Notes: generated from the letters alone by a model not told the origin. A stretch of DNA of 64,000 nucleotides from Acidobacteriota bacterium (GCA_021813745.1 JAKAJO010000032.1:50516-114515); one strand, 5' to 3'. Counted from the stretch's first letter, positions 29,885 through 38,383 are shown. Made by a program: numbers and translations.

Positions 29885-30823
29885 TCACGCTGCCGTGGGC
29901 GCCTCCATGTACGCCGACATGTGATCGAAGATACCCTGGACCGAAACGATGGTCTGCTCTGCCTGTTCGGCCTCGCGATTGCGGATCGCTTCATCCATGC
30001 GGGAGACAATTCCGGCGGCCTCGGTAGCCGCGGCCACGCGCAACAACTCGTGTTTCTTGAGATCGTGTGCCGTGTAGGTGCAGAGCTTCTGGCGCGCCTC
30101 CTCTGCGAAGCGGTTCAACTCCGGATCGCCTGTGACGTTCAGCTTGGGCAGCAACTCCACCAGGTCGAAGATGTTCGTCACCAGCGTCGCATGAAACCGT
30201 GATTCGGGCTCATTCAGTCGGTCGACCATGTGTGAGACGACATCGCGCAGCCGCTTCCAGAGGTCTTCGGCGCCGCGCACCAGTGACTGGCGCACATTCG
30301 CGTCGATTTCGCGGGCCACGCGCGCCTGCTCCTCGGCCGACATCTCGACGCGAAAGTCGTTGCCGGCAGGGATGGGCAGGACTTCAAGCTTGACACCGAA
30401 CTTGCGGCGTAGCTTTTCGGCATTGGGGTAGTCTTCCTCGCGGAAGAGTCCGTTCAACTCCGGCCGCACCTGCTCGATGTACTGCGGATAGACCTGGAGA
30501 AACGCATCGACGCCCTGCTCGAACTGGGCCTCGAACTCCCGCATCCGCGCCGTGAGATCGAAATAGAGATTTCCGGGCAAGAGGCGATATCCCTCGTCGG
30601 TCCACGGTAGCGTGATCTTGTAGAAGTACTGGCGGACCTGACCGGCGAGCGTGCGCAACTGGTCGAGTTTGTCGGCGCCGCGCAGCAGTTGCTTGTTGTA
30701 GCGGCCTGCGCTCTGGTGAGCGCCGTTGCGTTCGGCTACGTCGCGGCTCACTCCGCGGTCGTGTTTGACGGCCGTCCAGATGCTGATGTGGACAGCGGCG
30801 AGCATGGCACGTTCTTGAATCAT
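29885..30823 (-). CDS. DUF3150-like protein
   Basis: The 312-residue product begins with AAVHISIWTAVKHDRGVS, which resembles the N-terminal segment of DUF3150 proteins of phages and integrative elements. It continues as largely helical protein (LRKFPH-free, Glu/Arg-rich, with a conserved-looking PELNGLFREEDYPNAEKL). Its start overlaps the stop of the MoxR gene (ATGA), so it is part of that operon. In related elements a protein of this type sits between MoxR and VWA genes; here the VWA gene is displaced by the Druantia-like insertion. Its biochemical role is unknown. Confidence 0.65.
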   Translation of the reverse strand: MIQERAMLAAVHISIWTAVKHDRGVSRDVAERNGAHQSAGRYNKQLLRGADKLDQLRTLAGQVRQYFYKITLPWTDEGYRLLPGNLYFDLTARMREFEAQFEQGVDAFLQVYPQYIEQVRPELNGLFREEDYPNAEKLRRKFGVKLEVLPIPAGNDFRVEMSAEEQARVAREIDANVRQSLVRGAEDLWKRLRDVVSHMVDRLNEPESRFHATLVTNIFDLVELLPKLNVTGDPELNRFAEEARQKLCTYTAHDLKKHELLRVAAATEAAGIVSRMDEAIRNREAEQAEQTIVSVQGIFDHMSAYMEAPTAA

Positions 30824-31830
30824 TGGACCACCTCCTGGTGCTCGATGCCGAAGCGGATGAACTCCGGCGTGTGGGTGATGGCGCGATCCCGCGCCGCCGC
30901 GTCGCGCATCGCCATGACGCGCATCTCGGCAGGCATCCGTTCGAGATACTTGAGGCCCCGCGGGATGGAGCGATCGGTCATCACGCGGCCCAGCGCCGTC
31001 GAGATGGCGATCTGGGCTGAGGGTTCAGTTGGAAGCGGAGCGGTTTCGGGATTGAGCAGGATCTCGTCGATCGACGGCAATTGGCGGAAGAGGCGCAGAA
31101 AAGCGAGCAACTCGCCTGATGCAGCCTGCCCCACCGTCCCGTCGAGCAGTTGTGCCTCGAACCCCCCGGCACCGGTCAGCATCGCGGTGTTCTGCCTGCT
31201 AGCCATGCCAGAGAGAACGTGCGAGGCCATCTCCCAGGAACGCGGAGTGGGCCAGGCATTGGCGTCGGAGGTCGCGTCGGCGGCGTGCAGTAGATCCGGC
31301 TTGAAGCGCAGGAAAGCGATGATCTCCGGCCGCACGCCCGCGCCCACGGCCCACCGGCACCAGTCGTTCAGGTCGGCTTCGAGTTCGAGATGGACGAAGC
31401 GATTGCGCAGCGGCCGCGGCATTGAGAAATGCACGCCACGCTCCGATGCCGGATTGCCGGCGGCGATGACAACCCACCCCTCGGGGAGGACGTATTCGCC
31501 AAGTTTGCGGTCGAGGACGAGTTGGTAGCAGCCAGCCTGCGTCATCTGCGGCGCCGAAGTCAACTCGTCGAGAAACAGAATGCCACTGCCCGCGGTGGGC
31601 AGGAACTTGGGCGGAACCCACTCAGTCTGGTCCGCTGCAATGCGCGGCAGGCCGCGCAGATCGACCGGATCGAGTTGCACGGCGCGCACGTCGAGGAAGT
31701 CGATGCCGCGATCGCGCGCCACCTGGGCAACGATCTGTGACTTGCCCACGCCGCACGCGCCCCAGATGTGCAAGGGCACACGTTCGCCAATCAGCGCATG
31801 AAGCGCTTCATAGAGCTTGGATGGTTTCAT
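30820..31830 (-). CDS. MoxR-type AAA+ ATPase
   Basis: The 336-residue product has Walker A GACGVGKSQI at about residues 24-33 and Walker B ILFLDELTSA at about 82-91. These are followed by the MoxR-like QLVLDRKLGEYVLPEGW and sensor segment VVIAAGNPASERG. Such ATPases remodel proteins together with VWA-domain partners. The start at 31830 has AAAAGGA upstream. It leads the DUF3150-like gene. Its natural partner is probably the VWA protein at 17635..18852, since no other VWA gene is in the window. Confidence 0.85.
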   Translation of the reverse strand: MKPSKLYEALHALIGERVPLHIWGACGVGKSQIVAQVARDRGIDFLDVRAVQLDPVDLRGLPRIAADQTEWVPPKFLPTAGSGILFLDELTSAPQMTQAGCYQLVLDRKLGEYVLPEGWVVIAAGNPASERGVHFSMPRPLRNRFVHLELEADLNDWCRWAVGAGVRPEIIAFLRFKPDLLHAADATSDANAWPTPRSWEMASHVLSGMASRQNTAMLTGAGGFEAQLLDGTVGQAASGELLAFLRLFRQLPSIDEILLNPETAPLPTEPSAQIAISTALGRVMTDRSIPRGLKYLERMPAEMRVMAMRDAAARDRAITHTPEFIRFGIEHQEVVQ

Positions 31831-31917
31831 GGATTTGGATCCTTTTGAATGTGGCAGGAGAATTTCGGGAAGTCAGCGACTGCTAATAGTTTGCCAATTA
31901 AATCACACAAGTTGCTG

Positions 31918-31923
31918 ATTATA
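31918..31923 (-). promoter_or_regulatory. Possible -10 element for the MoxR operon
   Basis: On the minus strand a perfect TATAAT lies about 90 bases before the MoxR start, within the AT-rich divergent region shared with the ECF sigma gene. The corresponding -35 is poor, so the call is tentative. Confidence 0.25.
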
Positions 31924-32000
31924 TGAAGAATGCACGTTTTTTCGAGGCAGAGGGAATAAACTTCGCGTGAACGGTCACCTTAATGTTGTGAGGATGTTCT

Positions 32001-32525
32001 GTGGTGCGAGTTGATGACAAGACCTTCGACGGTTGGGTGCACGAGCACCATCGGCTGCTCTTCGGCCTGGCCTATTGGTGGGCAGGCTCGCGCAGCGATG
32101 CGGAAGAGTTGACGCAGGAGGCATTCTTCCAAGCGTACCGGTCGAGGCACACGTTGCGGGATGCGAAAGCGGCGAAAGCGTGGCTGGTGGGAATCCTGCG
32201 GCACACGTTCCTCCATACGCTGCGAAAACGGCGAAGCGTAAACGAAGCTCCGCTGGAAGACGCGGATCATGTCCCCGGCGCCGACCGTTCTCTGAGTCCC
32301 GATGTGCTGGCCCTGCACAAAGCGATCCAGCAATTGGACGAACGGTATCAGTTGCCTGTGATTCTGTACTACTTTCAGGAGCTTTCATACAAAGAAATTG
32401 CCGAATCGCTGGACCTTCCGATGGGAACTGTGATGTCCCGGCTGTCTCGCGGTCGGCAGCTTCTGCATGAGAAGCTGCAACGCACTGAGCGGCCAGTCCT
32501 GGTAAAGGAGATGCGGCGAGTATGA
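32001..32525 (+). CDS. ECF-type RNA polymerase sigma factor
   Basis: The 174-residue product, from a GTG, shows region 2 (WWAGSRSDAEELTQEAFFQA and AWLVGILRHTFLHTLRKRR) and region 4 (LDERYQLPVILYYFQELSYK and LDLPMGTVMSRLSRGRQLL). This is the standard two-domain extracytoplasmic-function layout. The next gene overlaps its stop and encodes a membrane anti-sigma factor, so the pair is likely an envelope or redox-stress responsive switch. The downstream haem protein is a possible target, but no matching promoter motif was confirmed. Confidence 0.9.
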   Translation: MVRVDDKTFDGWVHEHHRLLFGLAYWWAGSRSDAEELTQEAFFQAYRSRHTLRDAKAAKAWLVGILRHTFLHTLRKRRSVNEAPLEDADHVPGADRSLSPDVLALHKAIQQLDERYQLPVILYYFQELSYKEIAESLDLPMGTVMSRLSRGRQLLHEKLQRTERPVLVKEMRRV

Positions 32526-33250
32526 CGTGCGAGACCTTTTCTACGGAGATGTATACACAGAGGATGGGCGACGATGCGGCCTTCTCGCAGGAGTTCGCCG
32601 ACCATCTGCGCAGTTGCGCCGCGTGCTCACGACAATTCGCCCGCATGATCGAACAGGATGCGACGATCCGGCGTACGATTCGTTCCGTTGAGCCTTCCGC
32701 GGCGCTTGAACAATCCATTCTGTCAGGGTTGGCGGCAGACCGCGCCGCCCATGCCTCGATAGTCAGCCGTGTCCGCTGGCCGCGCTGGATGCTGGTTCCT
32801 GTCGCAGTCGTTTTCGTGATGGCTGCCGTATTTATTCATGTGAAGTGGCAAACCCATGCGGTTATCGAGCAGGCCGCAAGCATGCTTCGTTCGTCGCCTG
32901 CACTAGGTGTAGAAGGTGGCGACCGCAGTCAGATTCTTCACTGGGCCGCGCAGATCGAACCCGGCGCGGATTCACTCCCCGGGCGTCTTGCGCGGGTACA
33001 GTTCCGAGGAGCCAGCGCAGTCAGGGTGGACGATCATGCCGCCGTGTTGCTGCGCATGAAACACGAACCGCGCGCCAGCCTTCTGATCGTAGACAACCCT
33101 CTCTTTGGCTCACACCAGATCGCGTCTCGCAGCACGGATGCAGGGAGCCTGGCCTTCTGGACGGAACAGAAGAAGACTTACTTCCTCCTGTTTCAGGGGA
33201 ACATCCAGGAACTGCAGGGGTATATGCAAACCATGGGGATCACCTCGTGA
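32522..33250 (+). CDS. Membrane anti-sigma factor
   Basis: The 242-residue product overlaps the sigma gene (ATGA). The N-terminal cytoplasmic part contains FADHLRSCAACSRQF, a zf-HC2-like H-x3-C-x2-C zinc anti-sigma motif. A single membrane span follows at about residues 88-108 (WMLVPVAVVFVMAAVFI). The C-terminal 130 residues would be periplasmic and could sense the signal. Together with the upstream ECF sigma factor it forms a classical sigma/anti-sigma pair. A hairpin follows the stop codon directly. Confidence 0.85.
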   Translation: MTCETFSTEMYTQRMGDDAAFSQEFADHLRSCAACSRQFARMIEQDATIRRTIRSVEPSAALEQSILSGLAADRAAHASIVSRVRWPRWMLVPVAVVFVMAAVFIHVKWQTHAVIEQAASMLRSSPALGVEGGDRSQILHWAAQIEPGADSLPGRLARVQFRGASAVRVDDHAAVLLRMKHEPRASLLIVDNPLFGSHQIASRSTDAGSLAFWTEQKKTYFLLFQGNIQELQGYMQTMGITS

Positions 33251-33285
33251 TTCGAGCCGCGTCGGCTCGAACAAAAGGCCCCTTT
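33251..33285 (+). terminator. Hairpin directly after the anti-sigma gene
   Basis: A perfect 9-base inverted repeat (TTCGAGCCG / CGGCTCGAA) with a 3-base loop starts at the base after the stop codon. A second short stem, AAAGG/CCTTT, follows at 33274-33285. There is no clear run of T, so it may act as a weak or factor-assisted terminator or an mRNA 3'-end stabiliser. Confidence 0.55.
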
Positions 33286-33344
33286 GATAGTTGCTCTCGA
33301 TAACAGTTGCGGCAGCTTCACAATCAACTACAGGAAGAAGTTGT

Positions 33345-33416
33345 ATGTCAGTGGTTACAACCCATGATGGTACACAGATTTTTTACAAGGACTGGGTTTG
33401 CGAAGGATGTAAGTGA
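33345..33416 (+). pseudogene. Truncated alpha/beta-hydrolase (haloperoxidase-like) remnant
   Basis: A 23-codon frame with a good ribosome binding site (AGGAAGAAG) encodes MSVVTTHDGTQIFYKDW and then diverges into VCEGCK and a stop. The first 17 residues are the usual N-terminus of non-haem chloroperoxidase/arylesterase alpha/beta-hydrolases. The rest of the roughly 275-residue enzyme is missing, since the P460-like gene starts about 100 bases later. This points to a deletion or replacement after cargo acquisition. Confidence 0.6.
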
Positions 33417-33514
33417 GGTAGAGGCATGGCCCTCGGTGGTATCTGACAGCGTGAAATTGCTGTGAGAGCGTGAAATGCCCAATCCAGATCCCTACCGTCC
33501 TTCGAAAGAGAGGA

Positions 33515-34885
33515 ATGAGACCTTTGAAGTTTTTATGGAAGTTTGCTATTGCGATTGCCGCTGTCTTTGTCATTCTCCAGTGCGTGCGTCCGAGTATCCC
33601 TGCTCGCCCTCCTACCGCGGAGATTCAGGTGCCGCCGAGCATTCATCAGATTCTCGAAAAGGACTGCTCTAGCTGCCATTCCGATCAGCGACGGCTTTCC
33701 TGGTTCGATGAGATTCAACCGGGCTACTGGCTTGTTCGCAAAGACATCCTGACGGCACGCGAGCATCTCGATTTCTCGACACTCGGAAGCAAGCCGGCGG
33801 CTGCGCAGAAAGCGGCGCTCTATGAGGCTGTGAACATGATCCAGCTTGGCGCCATGCCGCTGCCGCGCTATGTTGCGCTACATTCGGAGGCGAGGGTTTC
33901 TCCCGAAGATCTGGCCGCGCTGAAGGCATATCTCTCCCCATGGGCTCCGTTGCCAACTCCACCTACAGCCACGGGCGGCTCTCGGCGTCCAGTACCTTCT
34001 GCCAATACACCTTCAATTCGTCTCGAGAATGTCAGCCCCGAAGGGAATGGTATCGCTTTCGATCCGTCGTTCGAGAGTTGGAAGTCTCTGAGCTTCTCGG
34101 ATCGTGGCGACAACAACACGTTTCGCTTCATCCTGGGCAACGATATCGCAGTCAGGGCTGCAGAGTCTGGTCACATCTCGCCCTGGCCCGACGGGGCTCG
34201 TTTCGCAAAGATCGCCTGGCAGCAGCAAACCGGCAGCAACGGTATGGTCTACCCCGGCAAGTTCGTGCAGGTGGAGTTAATGATCAAAGACTCAAAGAAA
34301 TATGCTTCGACCGATGGCTGGGGATGGGGACGCTGGCGCGGAGCTGATTTGAAGCCTTATGGCTCTGACGCCCGCTTCGTCAACGAATGCACAGGATGCC
34401 ATCAGCCTGTAAAAGGCAACGATTACGTCTACACGCCTCCGATCGCTAACGCTCGCTCAACCCTTCAAGAGGCCGTGAACAATCGCGCGGCCGCACTTCC
34501 TGTCACCCTGCCCTTTCAGCCTCTTCGCTGGACACCGATCACCATGTTCGTCGACCAGAGGACCCACACGATGTCGACGCTCTACGGCAACGAGGCAGCA
34601 GTGAAATCTCTCGATATGCGGAGCACATCTCCATCCTCCCCTCGTTATGATCAGGGAGCCGTCCTCGCGTTAGTGACTTGGGTTCAGCGCGACGATCCGC
34701 ACTGGTTCGGTGCGAGAATCCCCAACACTCCAGCATCGGTAGAGTTCGTTACCGTGGGGCCTGGGAAGACATCTCTCTACCGTCGATTCGAGGGCCCTAA
34801 TCTGGCAGAGGCGCATCCGCCAGCCAATCTGATCGCACAGCGTACATCGTTCGTAATCGAGTTGAAGCCGGCATCTCTCCCGTGA
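33515..34885 (+). CDS. Haem-binding/cytochrome P460-like exported protein
   Basis: The 456-residue product starts at ATG 33515; an ATG at 33470 is possible. It has an N-terminal signal/anchor helix (FAIAIAAVFVILQC). Residues about 45-140 match the haem-binding domain with CSSCH (KDCSSCHSDQRRLSWFDEI, LGAMPLPRY). The C-terminal half resembles cytochrome P460 (ILGNDIAVRAAESGHISPWP, GMVYPGKFVQVELMIKD) and contains CTGCH. Two CxxCH motifs suggest covalent haem in the periplasm. P460-type proteins act in nitrogen-oxide and hydroxylamine chemistry, but the substrate here is unknown. Confidence 0.75.
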   Translation: MRPLKFLWKFAIAIAAVFVILQCVRPSIPARPPTAEIQVPPSIHQILEKDCSSCHSDQRRLSWFDEIQPGYWLVRKDILTAREHLDFSTLGSKPAAAQKAALYEAVNMIQLGAMPLPRYVALHSEARVSPEDLAALKAYLSPWAPLPTPPTATGGSRRPVPSANTPSIRLENVSPEGNGIAFDPSFESWKSLSFSDRGDNNTFRFILGNDIAVRAAESGHISPWPDGARFAKIAWQQQTGSNGMVYPGKFVQVELMIKDSKKYASTDGWGWGRWRGADLKPYGSDARFVNECTGCHQPVKGNDYVYTPPIANARSTLQEAVNNRAAALPVTLPFQPLRWTPITMFVDQRTHTMSTLYGNEAAVKSLDMRSTSPSSPRYDQGAVLALVTWVQRDDPHWFGARIPNTPASVEFVTVGPGKTSLYRRFEGPNLAEAHPPANLIAQRTSFVIELKPASLP

Positions 34886-34997
34886 GAAAGGCTTGCTTAT
34901 GCAATGTCGGTACGTGACTCGATCTTCGGTTAGTTCCGGTGAAACGCGGCTCTTGATCTTTATGCCGATTGCGAATCTAACCTCGCGAATCGTTGCG

Positions 34998-35070
34998 GTC
35001 CGGAACCGGGCTTCGAACCGTTTGTCTTCTCAAGCCGTCGACCGTTCGGCGACCAGCTACGACTTCGGAC
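34998..35070 (-). other. tRNA-like relic (Ser/Leu-type)
   Basis: Read on the minus strand, this 73-base segment begins GTCCGAA and ends TTCCGGAC, which can pair with one bulge. In between come a D-arm-like GCCGAACGGTCGACGGC, a CTTGAGA anticodon-loop-like stretch and GGTTCGAA as in a T-loop, in the right order. The anticodon and T stems do not pair properly and there is no CCA end, so a functional tRNA is unlikely. It may be a decayed tRNA or old attachment-site copy, or coincidence. Confidence 0.3.
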
Positions 35071-35101
35071 AAAACGCTAAGGCTACAGAGGTGGGCCGCA
35101 G

Positions 35102-35611
35102 TCAGGCCGCCTCGTCCAATTCGTCGCCCTCCTCGGGTTCAGCGGTGTAACCTTCGTCGCCAGTGGAATTGTCTTCACCGTCGGACTGCGCCGGTGCGTC
35201 AAAGAGCGAAGCAGGCTTGGCCGGGGCAGGCTTCACTGGTTCGGGCAACCGAGTGGTGGTTGCCGTCGGTGCAGATTCAACCTTCGCCGGTGTCTTACTG
35301 GCTGGAGTCTTCGCTTTGGCGCGCGCCTCAGCCTGTGCAGCCTTCGTAGCAGCATCCATATCGGCTTTGGCCTTCTCTAGAGCGTTCTTCATCTGAAGGT
35401 GCGATGCCACAAAGTCCACCAAGGTCGCTCCCAACTGTGTGTCCAATTCCTCAGCCGTGCCGGTGACGCTCAGCGGTGTGGTGAGAGCGTCATGGTCGCC
35501 ATCCTTGATCTTCTTGGGAACAACATTGACGCGAATTTGATCGTCGTCGAGCGCGGTCGCCGTCATGAGCACGGCGCGGCTGCGCAGAATGGGAGCAAGC
35601 TCTTTGAACAT
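35102..35611 (-). CDS. PRTRC system protein E
   Basis: The 169-residue product has the PRTRC E pattern: MFKELAPILRSRAVLMTATA followed by VVPKKIKDGDHDALTTPLSV and a helix ending in a Lys/Ala-rich region. The C-terminal 60 residues are a disordered Pro/Ala and acidic tail. The start has AAGGAG seven bases upstream. PRTRC clusters occur on plasmids and integrative elements and combine ubiquitin-like conjugation genes with partition-like genes; the role of E is unknown. It lies 48 bases after the ThiF gene. Confidence 0.85.
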   Translation of the reverse strand: MFKELAPILRSRAVLMTATALDDDQIRVNVVPKKIKDGDHDALTTPLSVTGTAEELDTQLGATLVDFVASHLQMKNALEKAKADMDAATKAAQAEARAKAKTPASKTPAKVESAPTATTTRLPEPVKPAPAKPASLFDAPAQSDGEDNSTGDEGYTAEPEEGDELDEAA

Positions 35612-35659
35612 GAGAACTCCTTATGCGTTGGATGGAAGTCTGATGGTTGCCGGAAAGGT

Positions 35660-36481
35660 TCAGCGAGCCGGCAGGTTCGTCCGCATCTTGCGGCTGCGCC
35701 GGCGCGTCTTTCGCCAGAGTTCGGGATCGACGGGAAGCGCGGCCATCTTGCCTGTCGTGGCATTGAAAAAGCCGCCGTGGTGCGCGATCTTTCCGTAGCG
35801 CAACAAGCGCGCGAGCATCGACAGCGCACTGGTAGCAAGCACTTGATTAATAAACGGCTCCTGGCGTTCGAGGGCCTCAATAGCCGAGCAACTTGGGATA
35901 GGGTCTTCGCCAGCATCGGCGTCGGCAATCTCTTCGTAGAGCTCGGCCACAGTGCGTAGCCGCTCCGACTTGCGACGGTTCCTGCCGTTGAGTGGCTGGC
36001 CCAGCACAAACTGTCCGCTTGACGCGTTGTTACCGAGATCGAGCCAATATGCACAGCGGTTGTTCGCTTTGGCGAGGGACTGCGCTATGACACTCCTGGC
36101 CGCACGGCTGTCTACACAGCCGATGAGGAAATCGACCGAGGTGTCTTGAATTCTCTCGAAGGTCAGCCCGTCGAAGTTCCTCGGCTCAGCCCGCCAGCTT
36201 GTGCCCCAGAACAGATTGATGCGATTGATGAGCACGGTCGCCTTGTTCTGCCCGATGTCAGAGACCGAGAATGGTTGGCGGATGCAGTTGGTCTCCGAGA
36301 TCGTATCGGCGTCCATCAGGATAACGTCGAGTCCAGCAAACCGCCCCCAGACGCGCAGCGCCTGGTCGAGATATGGCAGGCCCATCGAGATGGCACTTCC
36401 CGTTCCGCCCGCGCCGACAATGAGAATGCGTATCGGCCGGCGCGTATCGGCGCGGAGCGCGAGCGTATGTTCAATCCGCAT
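35660..36481 (-). CDS. PRTRC system ThiF-family (E1-like) protein
   Basis: The 273-residue product has the nucleotide-binding loop GAGGTG at 23-28 (ILIVGAGGTGSAISMGLPYL) and the adenylation residues in DVILMDADTISETNCIRQ. A candidate catalytic cysteine is C198 in DPIPSCSAIEALERQEPF. It would adenylate the C-terminus of a ubiquitin-like partner, most likely PRTRC C encoded 3 kb upstream. The start overlaps the end of the PRTRC B (E2-like) gene by 11 bases, so the two are co-translated. Confidence 0.9.
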   Translation of the reverse strand: MRIEHTLALRADTRRPIRILIVGAGGTGSAISMGLPYLDQALRVWGRFAGLDVILMDADTISETNCIRQPFSVSDIGQNKATVLINRINLFWGTSWRAEPRNFDGLTFERIQDTSVDFLIGCVDSRAARSVIAQSLAKANNRCAYWLDLGNNASSGQFVLGQPLNGRNRRKSERLRTVAELYEEIADADAGEDPIPSCSAIEALERQEPFINQVLATSALSMLARLLRYGKIAHHGGFFNATTGKMAALPVDPELWRKTRRRSRKMRTNLPAR

Positions 36482-37208
36482 GACTGCTCCGCTCTCCGCG
36501 CACGAATTGATCGAGCGTCTGTGGCAACTGAATCAACGTCTCGGCCGGGAAGCGCCTGCGTTTGCCTTTAAGCGACTCCCAGAGTCCATCGAATCCACCC
36601 TCATGGCGCGTGAGGCGGCCGACGTTCGCGTGTGTGAAGGCGCTCTCGTAAAATCCGCGCTCCCAGGCTGGGATCGCCGCGACCGATGTGCTCTCTGGCC
36701 GGCGCATGGTGCCGGTGCAAACCCGGCCGTCGTCCGACAGATTCCAAAAAGGCGCCACGGCAAGTGTTGTCGCGGCTTTGGGCCGCCTATTCTCAGTGAG
36801 CGCTCGAATGCACAACTCACCGTTAGCAACCTTCCAGACCAGGGGTGGTTGAGGAAAGATGCCACCGTTGAGATCGACTGCCTTGCCCTCGGCATTCTCA
36901 AAGAACATCTGGTGGCGTTGCTCGGGGGTCCACCAAACGATCAGGCGATCGCCCTTGGCAAGAATGTTTTCCGGAAGCACCTCGGCAACAATACCGCCGC
37001 CGAGCGACCTCATCAGAGACTCGACGAATGCGAGGGTGAGCGGTCGCGCTGGACCGAGCGTAGGCGGACTACTTTTTGGGACCTGAACCTCATGCCTGGT
37101 AATGAAACTCGATTGGCGGTCGCGGTAGATGAGCAGTGCCTCATGCAACTCGAAGTGATGGTTCTGACCGATCGAGAGGTGGATCTCCACGGCGGGCCTC
37201 CAGTTCAT
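36471..37208 (-). CDS. PRTRC system protein B (E2-like)
   Basis: The 245-residue product is read from ATG 37208; the much longer frame upstream overlaps PRTRC F and has no protein-like character. The prokaryotic E2 family D pattern is visible: LIVWWTPEQRHQMFF, then GGIFPQPPLVWKV, C164 in DDGRVCTGTM as candidate catalytic Cys, and FTHANVGRLTRHEGG. It would accept the ubiquitin-like protein from the ThiF E1. Its start lies 68 bases inside the end of the PRTRC F gene, an unusually long overlap. Confidence 0.85.
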   Translation of the reverse strand: MNWRPAVEIHLSIGQNHHFELHEALLIYRDRQSSFITRHEVQVPKSSPPTLGPARPLTLAFVESLMRSLGGGIVAEVLPENILAKGDRLIVWWTPEQRHQMFFENAEGKAVDLNGGIFPQPPLVWKVANGELCIRALTENRRPKAATTLAVAPFWNLSDDGRVCTGTMRRPESTSVAAIPAWERGFYESAFTHANVGRLTRHEGGFDGLWESLKGKRRRFPAETLIQLPQTLDQFVRGERSSHAD

Positions 37209-38262
37209 GAATCGATTCGACAAGCGAAAACAGTTCGGTGTTAATCTGAACGAATCGCGAAACGATTCGCAGCGCGTTGTGCATCTCTGCCGGGTCGGTT
37301 GGCGAGAAGAGGACGCAGAGTGCAGGCTCCGATGTCGCTTCGAGCATCGATTGGCTTTCTTCATCGAAACAGGCGACGATGGCGTCCTGCTCTTTGAAGC
37401 AAATGAGTAGGCAAGGCAATGGCGGTTGGTCGTAGTAACCCTCTTCGAGATACTCACGCGATTGCTTGAGAGGTAGCCGCGCGAGTTGCTCGATGCGGCG
37501 CAGCCGTCCAATCCAGTCTTTGAAACGCCCTTTGCGATGTTGTCGCAGCAATGCCCGGTCCAGTGCCTTGCCATCGCAGTGATCGCGCTTCAAGGTCTTC
37601 CGGATACACTCGGGCAGAGCCTTTTCGACCTCCGGGAACTCGTACTGGCCCTGATTCTCTTCGTCATCCTGCGCGACCCATTCGCGCATCTGCTCTTCGT
37701 ACATCAGTGCGTCGTCATGGTTGTAGAGCCGCATGACCCGATAGAGCGCACGCGTCAATGTCCAGTAGAATGCCGCCCCCAGCCCTTCGACTGCGGCCTC
37801 CATTGCCTCAATTGCCGGGCCGATCTTCAGGTAGCCAGATCCGCCGCACTCGATCAGGGCGGCGAGCCTGCCCGAACCAAGCTGAACGTCTTCTCCGTAC
37901 CTTTCCAGCGCATCGGTGACCAGAAGGTGATATTCGACGTTGCGGGACAGAAGCTTGTCACATTCGGCGCCGATCCCACCTGCGATGGCAGCTTGCGCGA
38001 ATCGAATTGCGCTACCGTGAGCTTGTTTCCAGGTATGCGCGTCTCCCAGTTCCTCGCGCACCAGCGCGGCGCATGCCTCATAGAGCAGTTCGCGGTTGGA
38101 CTCATGAGTGTAGTCGGTGCACACAGCGTTAAGAGACGGCAGTGCCTGGCTGAAGGCAGGTGCCAGCGTCGCTGTAGCTATTGGGGCAGGAATCGTTCTT
38201 TTCCGGCGGATCGGCGCATTGCGTTCGCCATGCCGCGGCCTGGACTGCAGAGCTATCCTCAT
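37141..38262 (-). CDS. PRTRC system protein F
   Basis: The product is 373 residues, the usual size of PRTRC F. The sequence is largely helical, with GAAFYWTLTRALYRVMRLYN and EQMREWVAQDDEENQGQYEF in the middle and LPCLLICFKEQDAIVACFDE near the C-terminus. No catalytic motif is known to me for this family. It is the first gene of the F-B-ThiF-E run, which is tightly overlapping. Divergent to it is the PIN toxin-antitoxin pair inserted between F and C. Confidence 0.8.
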   Translation of the reverse strand: MRIALQSRPRHGERNAPIRRKRTIPAPIATATLAPAFSQALPSLNAVCTDYTHESNRELLYEACAALVREELGDAHTWKQAHGSAIRFAQAAIAGGIGAECDKLLSRNVEYHLLVTDALERYGEDVQLGSGRLAALIECGGSGYLKIGPAIEAMEAAVEGLGAAFYWTLTRALYRVMRLYNHDDALMYEEQMREWVAQDDEENQGQYEFPEVEKALPECIRKTLKRDHCDGKALDRALLRQHRKGRFKDWIGRLRRIEQLARLPLKQSREYLEEGYYDQPPLPCLLICFKEQDAIVACFDEESQSMLEATSEPALCVLFSPTDPAEMHNALRIVSRFVQINTELFSLVESIHELEARRGDPPLDRSEPSLRVA

Positions 38263-38352
38263 AGACCTTCAGCCTTTCTGACTTCCTTGGACACTGAATA
38301 ACCATCTGATTCAACAGCGTCTTATGGACGGTCAAACAGCGCTCGGCCGAAA

Positions 38353-38383
38353 TGCGAGTATTTCGCAAATTGCGAGTATTTCG
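38353..38383 (+). promoter_or_regulatory. Tandem operator-like repeats before the PIN antitoxin gene
   Basis: Two identical 13-base copies of TGCGAGTATTTCG start 18 bases apart (38353 and 38371), and each first part forms a CGAAAT/ATTTCG-type symmetry with its flank. They end 21 bases before the antitoxin ATG, the usual place for toxin-antitoxin autorepression. Confidence 0.5.

Noticed and set aside
37209..37574. N-terminal extension of the PRTRC B frame
   Set aside because: It overlaps PRTRC F coding sequence and is Ser/Arg-rich; family alignment starts at the Met at 37208.
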